5,397 bases of DNA from Bifidobacterium breve. GTDB lineage: Bacteria; Actinomycetota; Actinomycetes; Mycobacteriales; Mycobacteriaceae. Within the stretch, counting starts at the first letter, position 1; each line of letters opens with the position of its first letter. The stretch lies in NCBI GenBank assembly GCA_943331415.1, contig CALQLM010000120.1:1-5397 (forward strand), in the 5' to 3' direction. The notes under the pieces are model-generated. The model was given only the letters and a program-made list of their open reading frames with translations, was not told the DNA's origin and ran no database searches. The position numbers were made by a program, and so were the translations under genes. Shown here piece after piece: positions 1-5,397 of this stretch.

Positions 1-2082
1 CTCGCAGTCCGCCGCCGGTGCCACTTTCGCCATCCCGTCGGCAGCCCGGGTATCACCCAATCGGGCAGCCTCATGCCAGGCTCGCACCGCGATCACGTAC
101 TGACCCGTGCGCTCAGCCATCCGGGCGCCATCGCGGGCCGCGGCGATCGCGCCGTGCTCATCGCCGATGGTGGCCAGTCTCCAGGCCCGGGCTACAGCGA
201 GTTCCGGCGCGAACAGTGCGGATTTGGTGCCGTGGCGGGATTCGGCCCGGCTGAGCATCTTGGCCGATTCGGCGATCTCACCCTGCTGGGCGAGCGCGGT
301 GGCCAGGTAGGTCAACGACAGCGGGCCCCACGAGTAGCCGGTGCGATCCAGGATGGCCGCTGCCGGTTCCAGCAACGTGGTCGCGGCCGCCGGTTCGCCG
401 CGGGCGATCAGCACCTCGGCCAACAGCACCTCGCCGATCGACCGGCCGGGCTGGGCCAGCTCGGCGAAATCGGTGAACCTGCGCGCGGTGTCATAGGCGG
501 CGTCGATCTGGCCGGCCATCAACAAGGTGGTGGTCTCAGCGAGTCCGACGGTGAAGCGCAGCAGTCCGGGGTACTCGGTGCCCAGCGCCCGCTGTACCAA
601 GGGCCCGACGTCGGAAAATCGGCCCATCCGAGCGCAGCTCAGCGCCGCCGCACTCGACGCCCACGCCACCGCCATATCCGGGGCATCGGCCGCCGCCAGC
701 ACCTCGGTCGCGATCTCCAACGCCCGTGTGACGTTTCCGGCATTCATGGCGAACGTCGCCGACAACGCATCGAGAGTGATTCGCGCCGGTGGACCGCTCA
801 CGCGCCGACGAACGGTCTGCAGGAACGCCGTCGCGCGCTCCGGCTCGGAGAGCATCCAGAACTGGTTGGCAGCGCGCGGCAGCGCCCACGCGAGTACCTG
901 CTCCTCCGACAGCGTGCCGGGATCCACCTCGGCTAGAACGTGGTCGGCCTCACGGCCGCGGCCCTGCCAGGCCAGCGCGTAGCTCAGCGCCAGCCGGGCG
1001 TCGAATCGCTCATCGCGTTCCAGCGCGGCCGCGGCCAACCGCTCACTCAAACCAAGATCGCCGAGGCGCAAGGCCTCCTGCGCGGCAGCCACCACATCGT
1101 CGACGCTTTGGGGGCGCTCGCTGTCGAGGGCGAGTACCGAACGGCCGAGCCGATCACCGAGATGTCGAAACGGGTGGCCCGCGAGCCGGTCAGCCACGTC
1201 CGTGCGTAATCGGCGTGCCAGCGCCTCGGCGGTATTGGCCGCGGTGTGTTCGGTGAACAACGGGTGGCCGCTGTAGACCGCCGCCCCTATCTGCTGCACG
1301 GCCCCCAGCGACTCGGCGGCGTCAATGGCGTCGGCGGATGTCAGTGCCACCAGATCGGGGCGATCGAGTGGCTCCTGCACGCTGAGATAGGCCAGCACGT
1401 CGCGGGCCGGTGCCGGAAGGCCCGTGAGGTAGGAGTCGATCAGCTCAGGTAATGAGCGTTCGGGATCGCCGGTCTGAATCATCAACCGAAGATGCAAAGG
1501 GTTCCCCGCGCTGCGGCGATACAGTTCAGCGGAATCTGCCGCCGGTTCAAGGGACGCATTCACAGCTGCCAGCAGCGCGGCCGTTTCGGCGCCGTCCAGC
1601 GGTGTGATGTCAATGCGTTCCAGCAGGCCGTCCTGCCACAGCGCGGTGATCGCGGCGGGGATCGGCGGTGTGGAGCGTGTGGTGACGATCAGGCGGCCGC
1701 GATTAGCTTGCGCCAGTTGGTAGACCAGCGTGGCCGACAGGGGATCGAGCAGATGCGCGTCATCGATGATGATCAGCGCGTTATCGGTCTGCGCCAGAAG
1801 CGAATCCAGCGCCGCGTGGATGAGTGCGGCTGGTTTCCCGACCTCGGTGACGTCAACTAAAGGGCCGAATGCGCCAAACGGAACTGCTGACTGCGAGCCG
1901 GTTCCGATGACCCGCACGGGGCTGAGTTGTCCCAACCGTGCGGCAATCTCGGCGGCCAATGTCGTCTTACCAACGCCGTCCACGCCGACAAGGGCGACCC
2001 CGCCGTCGGTGCGCCCCTGGAATAACCCGAGGACCTTGTCCAGAAGCGGTTCGCGCGGGACCGTCGCCCACTGGATCGGCAT
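1..2082 (-). CDS. STAND/LAL-type ATPase, probable LuxR-family transcriptional regulator (3' end outside window)
   Basis: The minus strand is open from ATG at 2082 to the window edge, 694 codons without a stop; the stop lies beyond position 1. The N-terminal ATPase domain has a Walker A motif GVDGVGKT at residues 33-40, a Walker B strand LIIIDD at 103-108 followed by AHLLD, and a sensor-like LIVTTR at 131-136. Downstream are GNPLHLR (193-199) and SGHPLFTEH (271-279), the GNPL and HPL signatures typical of LAL (large ATP-binding LuxR) and related STAND proteins. Residues from about 310 onward are Ala/Leu-rich helical pairs resembling TPR-type repeats. By family knowledge such proteins are ATP-dependent switches that sense a ligand through the repeats and act through a C-terminal LuxR-type helix-turn-helix; that domain, if present, is off the window, so a regulator role is inferred. 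The gene occupies the Rv1204c position of M. tuberculosis and is transcribed away from the LOG operon. A STAND ATPase without a DNA-binding domain is the alternative. Confidence 0.88.
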   Translation of the reverse strand, partial: MPIQWATVPREPLLDKVLGLFQGRTDGGVALVGVDGVGKTTLAAEIAARLGQLSPVRVIGTGSQSAVPFGAFGPLVDVTEVGKPAALIHAALDSLLAQTDNALIIIDDAHLLDPLSATLVYQLAQANRGRLIVTTRSTPPIPAAITALWQDGLLERIDITPLDGAETAALLAAVNASLEPAADSAELYRRSAGNPLHLRLMIQTGDPERSLPELIDSYLTGLPAPARDVLAYLSVQEPLDRPDLVALTSADAIDAAESLGAVQQIGAAVYSGHPLFTEHTAANTAEALARRLRTDVADRLAGHPFRHLGDRLGRSVLALDSERPQSVDDVVAAAQEALRLGDLGLSERLAAAALERDERFDARLALSYALAWQGRGREADHVLAEVDPGTLSEEQVLAWALPRAANQFWMLSEPERATAFLQTVRRRVSGPPARITLDALSATFAMNAGNVTRALEIATEVLAAADAPDMAVAWASSAAALSCARMGRFSDVGPLVQRALGTEYPGLLRFTVGLAETTTLLMAGQIDAAYDTARRFTDFAELAQPGRSIGEVLLAEVLIARGEPAAATTLLEPAAAILDRTGYSWGPLSLTYLATALAQQGEIAESAKMLSRAESRHGTKSALFAPELAVARAWRLATIGDEHGAIAAARDGARMAERTGQYVIAVRAWHEAARLGDTRAADGMAKVAPAADCE

Positions 2083-2088
2083 AGCCGG

Positions 2089-2094
2089 ACTTTA
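2089..2094 (-). promoter_or_regulatory. Predicted -10 box of the leftward ATPase gene (leaderless promoter)
   Basis: On the minus strand TAAAGT fits the mycobacterial/SigA -10 consensus TANNNT. Six bases (ccggct) separate it from the ATG at 2082, which places the expected +1 on the A of the start codon, so the transcript should be leaderless. This agrees with the lack of a purine-rich Shine-Dalgarno sequence just before that ATG. No good TTGACA-like -35 is seen at 16-18 bp, which is common in mycobacterial promoters. The call is inferred from motif and spacing. Confidence 0.55.
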
Positions 2095-2144
2095 TGGCCC
2101 GCAGCCCGCTTCGCACACCAATAGCCGCAAAACGCGAGGGAATT

Positions 2145-2164
2145 CGGCCGCCAGAGGCCGCTGG
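2145..2164. repeat. Tandem and inverted short repeat in the divergent intergenic region, candidate operator
   Basis: Two related 9-mers, GGCCGCCAG at 2146-2154 and GGCCGCTGG at 2156-2164, start exactly 10 bp apart, about one DNA helical turn. The same stretch also reads as overlapping inverted repeats: CGGCC/GGCCG (2145-2149 with 2156-2160) and CCAG/CTGG (2151-2154 with 2161-2164). It covers the -35 region of the rightward promoter and lies 51 bp from the leftward -10 box. A regulator binding here would be well placed to control the LOG operon. GC-rich DNA yields such repeats by chance, so confidence is low. Confidence 0.3.
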
Positions 2165-2166
2165 TC

Positions 2167-2172
2167 TAGGTT
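2167..2172 (+). promoter_or_regulatory. Predicted -10 box of the LOG-fadD6-folP2 operon (leaderless promoter)
   Basis: TAGGTT matches TANNNT and is followed by six bases and then the GTG at 2179, so the expected +1 is the G of the start codon and the operon mRNA would be leaderless. The TAG inside this box (2167-2169) is also an in-frame stop, so translation of LOG cannot begin upstream of 2179 in this frame except at codons after the box, none of which is ATG, GTG or TTG. No clear TTGACA -35 is visible; the region where it would lie is taken up by the GGCCGC repeat. An alternative reading is a weak TAGG ribosome binding site on a leadered mRNA. Confidence 0.55.
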
Positions 2173-2178
2173 TCGGGT

Positions 2179-2760
2179 GTGCAGCCAGAAGGGGATACCG
2201 ACACCGCGTGGGCGGTGTGTGTGTACTGCGCCGCCGGCCCGCGGCACCCCGAGTTGCTCGAGTTGGCGCACCGGGTCGGTGCGGCGATAGGACAGCGCGG
2301 CTGGACCCTGGTGTCCGGTGGCGGCAATGTCTCGGCGATGGGCGCGGTAGCGGCAGGCGCTCGCGCGAGCGGTGGACGGACCGTTGGTGTGATCCCCAAG
2401 GCTCTGGTGCACCGCGAGTTGGCTGATGTCGAGGCGGATGAGTTGGTGGTCACCGACACCATGCGACAACGTAAACAGGTGATGGAAGATCGTAGCGATG
2501 CTTTCCTGGCATTGCCCGGTGGGATCGGCACGCTGGAGGAACTTTTCGAGACCTGGACCGCCGGGTATCTCGGAATGCACGATAAGCCGGTGGTGCTGCT
2601 CGACCCCCAAGGCCACTATGACGGGCTGCGTACGTGGCTGGACTCCCTCGTGGTGACCGGATATGTCGCTCAGGCCGCGCTGGATCGGCTCGTGGTTGTG
2701 GGTGACGTCGAGGCTGCACTTGATTTGTGCGCCAAGCAATCTCGTGGAGAGGAGCTCTGA
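2179..2760 (+). CDS. LOG family protein, cytokinin riboside 5'-monophosphate phosphoribohydrolase (Rv1205 orthologue)
   Basis: This 193-aa protein is a Rossmann-fold LOG-family enzyme (Lonely Guy/TIGR00730 group). Such enzymes cleave cytokinin or adenine-type nucleoside 5'-monophosphates into the free base and ribose 5-phosphate in the cytosol. The phosphate-binding signature is GGGNVSAMG at residues 47-55, a variant of the usual GGGxxGLMG. The conserved Arg/Lys pair is R98-K99 in MRQRKQVMED, and PGGIGTLEE at 113-121 is the PGGxGTxxE catalytic motif ending in E121. The length is normal for the family. The GTG at 2179 is chosen because an in-frame TAG lies four codons upstream and the first beta strand (WAVCVYCAAG, 11-20) needs this start. 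In M. tuberculosis the orthologue is a proteasome substrate whose build-up of cytokinins and derived aldehydes sensitises cells to nitric oxide. It is the first gene of a likely operon, ending 2 nt before fadD6. The substrate here is inferred from the family. Confidence 0.95.
   Translation: MQPEGDTDTAWAVCVYCAAGPRHPELLELAHRVGAAIGQRGWTLVSGGGNVSAMGAVAAGARASGGRTVGVIPKALVHRELADVEADELVVTDTMRQRKQVMEDRSDAFLALPGGIGTLEELFETWTAGYLGMHDKPVVLLDPQGHYDGLRTWLDSLVVTGYVAQAALDRLVVVGDVEAALDLCAKQSRGEEL
2746..2754 (+). promoter_or_regulatory. Ribosome binding site deciding the fadD6 start
   Basis: GGAGAGGAG, inside the last codons of the LOG gene, is a strong Shine-Dalgarno sequence 8 nt before the ATG at 2763. 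It supports that ATG over the in-frame GTG at 2727, which would overlap LOG by 34 nt and has no comparable site. The overlap of this site with the LOG 3' end suggests translational coupling of the two genes. Confidence 0.85.
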
Positions 2761-2762
2761 TC

Positions 2763-4547
2763 ATGGGAACTGGCAAGTCGCTCGCATCGCGTTCGGTGAG
2801 CCTGTTGACCCTTGCAACCCGGCTGCCTGCAGTGCTGATGGATGCGCCGGTGATTGTCAGAGCCGCGCTGACCGGGCTTTTGGCGCAGCCGAGTTCGAAA
2901 GCCTCGATCGGGAAGGTTTTCGCCGACCGTGCTGCCCGATATGGCGACCGGACCTTCATCCGATTCGGTGAGCAGAAGATCAGCTACCGGCAGGCCAACG
3001 AGACCGCGAACCGCTATGCGGCTGAACTCGCCGAGCGCGGGGTGCGCCGGGGTGACGTGGTCGGCATCATGCTGCGCAATTCGCCCGATGCGGTGCTGAC
3101 GATGTTGGCCACGGTCAAGTGCGGCGCGGTTGCCGGCATGATCAACCACCATCAGCGCGGCGAAGTCCTGGCGCACAGTATTGGACTGCTGAACGCCGCT
3201 GTTCTGGTCGCCGAGGCCGACCTGATCGAACCGATCACATCCAGCGGCGCTCACGTGGCCGAGCTGGATCTCATCTCGATCGAGGACTTTGCCCGGGCGG
3301 CCGTGGATAAGCCGACGATAAACCCGGCCTCGGCTGAGGAGGTGCAGGCCAAGGATCCGGCGTTCTACATCTTCACCTCGGGTACCACCGGCCACCCGAA
3401 GGCCAGTGTCATGACTCATCTGAGGTGGTTGCGGGCGTTGGTGGCCTTCGGCGGACTGGGCCTTCGACTTCGGGGCAGTGACACGCTGTACTGCCCGCTG
3501 CCGCTTTATCACAACAACGCGCTGACCGTCGCGCTGTCATCGGTGATCGACGCCGGTGCCACGCTGGCGCTGGGCACCACATTCTCGGCGTCGCGGTTCT
3601 GGGATGAGGTGCGTCAGATGGACGCCACCGCGTTCGTCTATATCGGCGAGGTGTGCCGTTACCTTCTCAATCAGCCGGCTAAGGACACCGACCGCGCACA
3701 CAGAGTTCGGGTGATCATCGGCAACGGGCTGCGTCCGGAGATATGGGAGGAGTTCACCGGTCGGTTCGGCATTGGCAGGGTTGCGGAATTTTATGGCGCC
3801 AGTGAAGGCAACACCGGGTTCATCAACGTGTTCAATATCGCCGGGTCCACCGGCGTCAATCCCATGCCGCTGGCCTACGTCGAATACGACCCGGAAACCT
3901 CCGAGCCGGTGCGGGGCACGGATGGGCGGGTGCGTCGGGTGCCATCCGGTAAACCGGGTCTGTTGTTGAGCCCGGTGAACCGGCTCTCGCCGTTCGACGG
4001 CTATACCGACAAAGCGGCCAGTGAGAAGAAGTTGGTGCGCAATGCGTTCAAGGACGGCGATGTCTGGTTCAACACCGGCGATCTGATGAGCCCCCAGGGA
4101 ATGGGGCACGCGGCCTTCGCCGACCGTCTCGGCGACACCTTCCGCTGGAAGGGTGAGAACGTGGCCACCACCGAAGTTGAGGGCGCACTGGCTGCCGACC
4201 GCGCCATCGAGGAGTGCACGGTGTTCGGCGTCGAGGTGCCCGACACCGGCGGGCGGGCGGGCATGGCGGCGATCAAGATTCGCGATGGCGCCCGTTTTGA
4301 TCCGCACGGATTAGCCGAAACCCTGTATTCGACCTTGCCGGTGTACGCGGTGCCGCTGTTCATTCGGATCGTGGAGTCACTGGAGACCACCACGACCTTC
4401 AAGAGTCGCAAGGTCCAATTGCGCGCCCAGGGTTATGGCGCGGAGGTATCTGACCCGCTGTATGTGCTCAACGGCCGCACCGAGGGCTACGTGCCGTTCT
4501 ACGCATCCTTCCCGGCCGACGTCGCCGCCGGCCGCCGCCCCCACTAG
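2763..4547 (+). CDS. fadD6: Long/very-long-chain fatty acyl-CoA synthetase, FATP/VLACS type (FadD6)
   Basis: This 594-aa member of the ANL adenylating superfamily activates fatty acids with ATP to an acyl-AMP and then transfers them to CoA. In order are an N-terminal hydrophobic stretch (residues 11-40, likely membrane-associating), the AMP/ATP-binding loop YIFTSGTTGHPK at 202-213, the A5 motif YGASEGN at 344-350, the TGD motif at 438-440, the hinge region DRLGDTFRWKGENV at 454-467, and the C-terminal TTTFKSRK at 543-550 carrying the candidate catalytic lysine (K547 or K550). YGASEGN and GDTFRWKGENV are characteristic of the fatty acid transport protein (SLC27A/FATP) branch rather than ordinary FadD enzymes. 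Length matches the M. tuberculosis FadD6 (about 600 aa), which has been linked to triacylglycerol accumulation during dormancy. The ATG at 2763 is supported by its strong ribosome site. The gene appears intact, is probably co-transcribed with LOG, and ends 10 nt before folP2. Chain-length preference cannot be read from the sequence. Confidence 0.95.
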   Translation: MGTGKSLASRSVSLLTLATRLPAVLMDAPVIVRAALTGLLAQPSSKASIGKVFADRAARYGDRTFIRFGEQKISYRQANETANRYAAELAERGVRRGDVVGIMLRNSPDAVLTMLATVKCGAVAGMINHHQRGEVLAHSIGLLNAAVLVAEADLIEPITSSGAHVAELDLISIEDFARAAVDKPTINPASAEEVQAKDPAFYIFTSGTTGHPKASVMTHLRWLRALVAFGGLGLRLRGSDTLYCPLPLYHNNALTVALSSVIDAGATLALGTTFSASRFWDEVRQMDATAFVYIGEVCRYLLNQPAKDTDRAHRVRVIIGNGLRPEIWEEFTGRFGIGRVAEFYGASEGNTGFINVFNIAGSTGVNPMPLAYVEYDPETSEPVRGTDGRVRRVPSGKPGLLLSPVNRLSPFDGYTDKAASEKKLVRNAFKDGDVWFNTGDLMSPQGMGHAAFADRLGDTFRWKGENVATTEVEGALAADRAIEECTVFGVEVPDTGGRAGMAAIKIRDGARFDPHGLAETLYSTLPVYAVPLFIRIVESLETTTTFKSRKVQLRAQGYGAEVSDPLYVLNGRTEGYVPFYASFPADVAAGRRPH

Positions 4548-4557
4548 CCTTGTCACG
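4545..4557 (+). promoter_or_regulatory. Possible internal -10 box just before folP2
   Basis: The folP2 GTG has no purine-rich Shine-Dalgarno sequence in the preceding 15 nt. TAGCCT at 4545-4550, which includes the fadD6 stop codon, fits TANNNT and would put +1 at about 4557, one base before the GTG. A secondary near-leaderless promoter is therefore possible, although coupling to fadD6 termination 10 nt upstream is an equally good explanation. TANNNT is a loose pattern, so this is tentative. Confidence 0.25.
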
Positions 4558-5397
4558 GTGATCTCGACGTTCTGCGGACGACCGGTGGCCGGTGATCGCG
4601 CGCTGATCATGGCGATCGTCAACCGCACCCCCGATTCGTTCTACGACCGGGGCGCAACGTTCACCGATGAGGCCGCGATGGCCGCCGTGCACCGGGTTGT
4701 CGCTGAGGGCGCCGATGTCATTGATATCGGCGGGGTCAAAGCCGGACCGGGCACTCTTGTTGACGCTGCCGAGGAGATCGAGCGTGTGGTGCCGTTCATC
4801 GAATGGGTTCGCGCCGAGTATCCCGAGCAGTGCATCAGCGTGGACACCTGGCGTGCTTCGGTGGCCAGACTTGCCTGCGCGGCGGGCGCCGACATCATCA
4901 ACGACACCTGGGCCGGCCACGATCCGGCGCTGCCTGAGGTGGCGGCAGAGTTCGGGGCGGGAATCGTCTGTTCCCATACCGGAGGTGCGATCCCGCGGAC
5001 GAGACCCTTTCGTGTCCACTATGGGACCACCGTGACCGGTGTCGTTGACGACGTCATCGCAGAGGTCACCGCAGCTGCAGAAAATGCTGTGGCACTTGGG
5101 GTTCCGAGGGACCGAGTCCTGATTGACCCCACGCACGATTTCGGCAAGAACACCTTTCACGGACTGTCATTGCTGCGGCATGTCAAGGATCTTGTCAATA
5201 CCGGCTGGCCCGTTCTGATGGCCCTGAGCAACAAGGACTTCATTGGGGAGACGCTGGGTGTGGAACTCACCGAACGACTGGAAGGCACCCTCGCGGCGAC
5301 GGCACTGGCGGCCGCCGACGGGGCCCGGATGTTTCGAGTCCACGAGGTAGGACCCACCCGCCGCGTGCTTGAGATGGCCGCCTCGATCAAGGGTGAC
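4558..5397 (+). CDS. folP2: FolP2, dihydropteroate synthase paralogue with altered pABA site (3' end outside window)
   Basis: The frame is open from GTG 4558 through the right edge, giving 280 codons with no stop; only a short C-terminal tail should be missing. It is a TIM-barrel pterin-binding protein of the DHPS family. Residues matching the pterin site of true DHPS are present: N22 (NRTPDSF), D56, D96 (SVDT), N115 (IIND), D190 with FGK (195-197), K226 (SNK, normally SRK), and R260/H262 (RVHEV). The loop that binds pABA and sulfonamides, normally GGESTRPG, reads GGVKAGPG at 58-65, and DPGxGFGK reads DPTHDFGK at 190-197. This fits mycobacterial FolP2, which in M. leprae does not act as a DHPS, the folate role belonging to FolP1. 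Its real substrate is unknown. The GTG is chosen by proximity to the conserved CGRPVAGDRALIM start; the frame is also open upstream to an ATG at 4462 inside fadD6. It probably shares the fadD6 transcript; gpgS normally follows. Confidence 0.92.
   Translation, partial: MISTFCGRPVAGDRALIMAIVNRTPDSFYDRGATFTDEAAMAAVHRVVAEGADVIDIGGVKAGPGTLVDAAEEIERVVPFIEWVRAEYPEQCISVDTWRASVARLACAAGADIINDTWAGHDPALPEVAAEFGAGIVCSHTGGAIPRTRPFRVHYGTTVTGVVDDVIAEVTAAAENAVALGVPRDRVLIDPTHDFGKNTFHGLSLLRHVKDLVNTGWPVLMALSNKDFIGETLGVELTERLEGTLAATALAAADGARMFRVHEVGPTRRVLEMAASIKGD

Noticed and set aside
73..936. 287-codon plus-strand open frame opposite the ATPase gene
   Set aside because: It is the GC-rich shadow of the minus-strand gene; the product is Arg/Gly-rich low complexity with no motif, while the opposite strand encodes a protein with clear ATPase signatures.
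2083..2178. Small RNA, riboswitch or rho-independent terminator in the intergenic region
   Set aside because: At 96 bp between divergent starts, with predicted leaderless transcripts, there is no room for a leader riboswitch, and no GC stem followed by a T-run is present.
2215..2224. (GT)5 dinucleotide tract near the LOG 5' end, possible phase-variation slippage site
   Set aside because: Five units is short, it encodes conserved beta-strand residues (Val-Cys-Val-Tyr), and there is no sign of a disrupted frame.
2727..2762. Earlier in-frame GTG start for fadD6, adding 12 residues
   Set aside because: It would overlap LOG by 34 nt and lacks a ribosome site, while the ATG at 2763 has a strong Shine-Dalgarno sequence at proper distance.
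2670..3512. 280-codon minus-strand open frame opposite fadD6
   Set aside because: It lies antisense to well-conserved FadD6 sequence, has no recognisable domain, and such frames are expected in GC-rich codon-biased genes.
3537..4307. 256-codon minus-strand open frame opposite fadD6
   Set aside because: Antisense shadow of the adenylation domain; His/Arg/Gly-rich product without motifs.
4468..5160. 230-codon minus-strand open frame opposite folP2 and the fadD6 end
   Set aside because: It spans the antisense of two real genes and its product has no domain-like pattern.

Overview
The window looks like a chromosomal segment from a Mycobacterium or close relative (Mycolicibacterium-type). It is GC-rich, strongly G/C-ended at third codon positions, uses GTG starts, and carries the conserved mycobacterial gene order LOG - fadD6 - folP2 (Rv1205-Rv1206-Rv1207 in M. 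tuberculosis), with a divergent ATPase/regulator gene upstream (the Rv1204c position). The species cannot be named from the sequence. Almost every base is coding, and I see no RNA gene, insertion sequence, CRISPR array, prophage or obvious horizontally acquired segment.

Layout. (1) 1-2082, minus strand: a 694-codon open frame running off the left edge. It encodes a large STAND-type ATPase with clear Walker A and Walker B motifs and a long helical-repeat region, resembling LAL-type LuxR regulators. Its 3' end, where a DNA-binding domain would lie, is outside the window. (2) 2083-2178: a 96-bp divergent intergenic region. On both strands a TANNNT -10 box lies exactly 6 nt before the start codon, so both flanking genes are predicted to make leaderless mRNAs. 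A short tandem/inverted GGCCGC-type repeat covers the -35 region of the rightward promoter. (3) 2179-2760, plus: LOG-family phosphoribohydrolase, 193 aa. (4) 2763-4547, plus: FadD6, a FATP/VLACS-type fatty acyl-CoA synthetase, 594 aa, starting 2 nt after the LOG stop with a strong Shine-Dalgarno sequence. (5) 4558-5397, plus: FolP2, a dihydropteroate synthase paralogue, first 280 codons, running off the right edge.

How they fit together. The three rightward genes have gaps of 2 and 10 nt, so they probably form one operon read from the divergent promoter. LOG would release free cytokinin-type bases from their nucleoside monophosphates, FadD6 would activate long-chain fatty acids (linked to triacylglycerol storage in M. 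tuberculosis), and FolP2 keeps the pterin-site residues of DHPS but has lost the pABA/sulfonamide loop. These functions have no obvious single pathway; the shared operon is a conserved but unexplained association. In M. tuberculosis the next gene is gpgS (glucosyl-3-phosphoglycerate synthase), expected just beyond the right edge. The leftward ATPase is a natural candidate regulator of this operon, but that rests on gene position only.

No new defence or mobile system is visible. The points most worth follow-up are the mirror-image leaderless promoters, the repurposed FolP2 active site, and the divergent STAND regulator paired with a cytokinin-producing enzyme.
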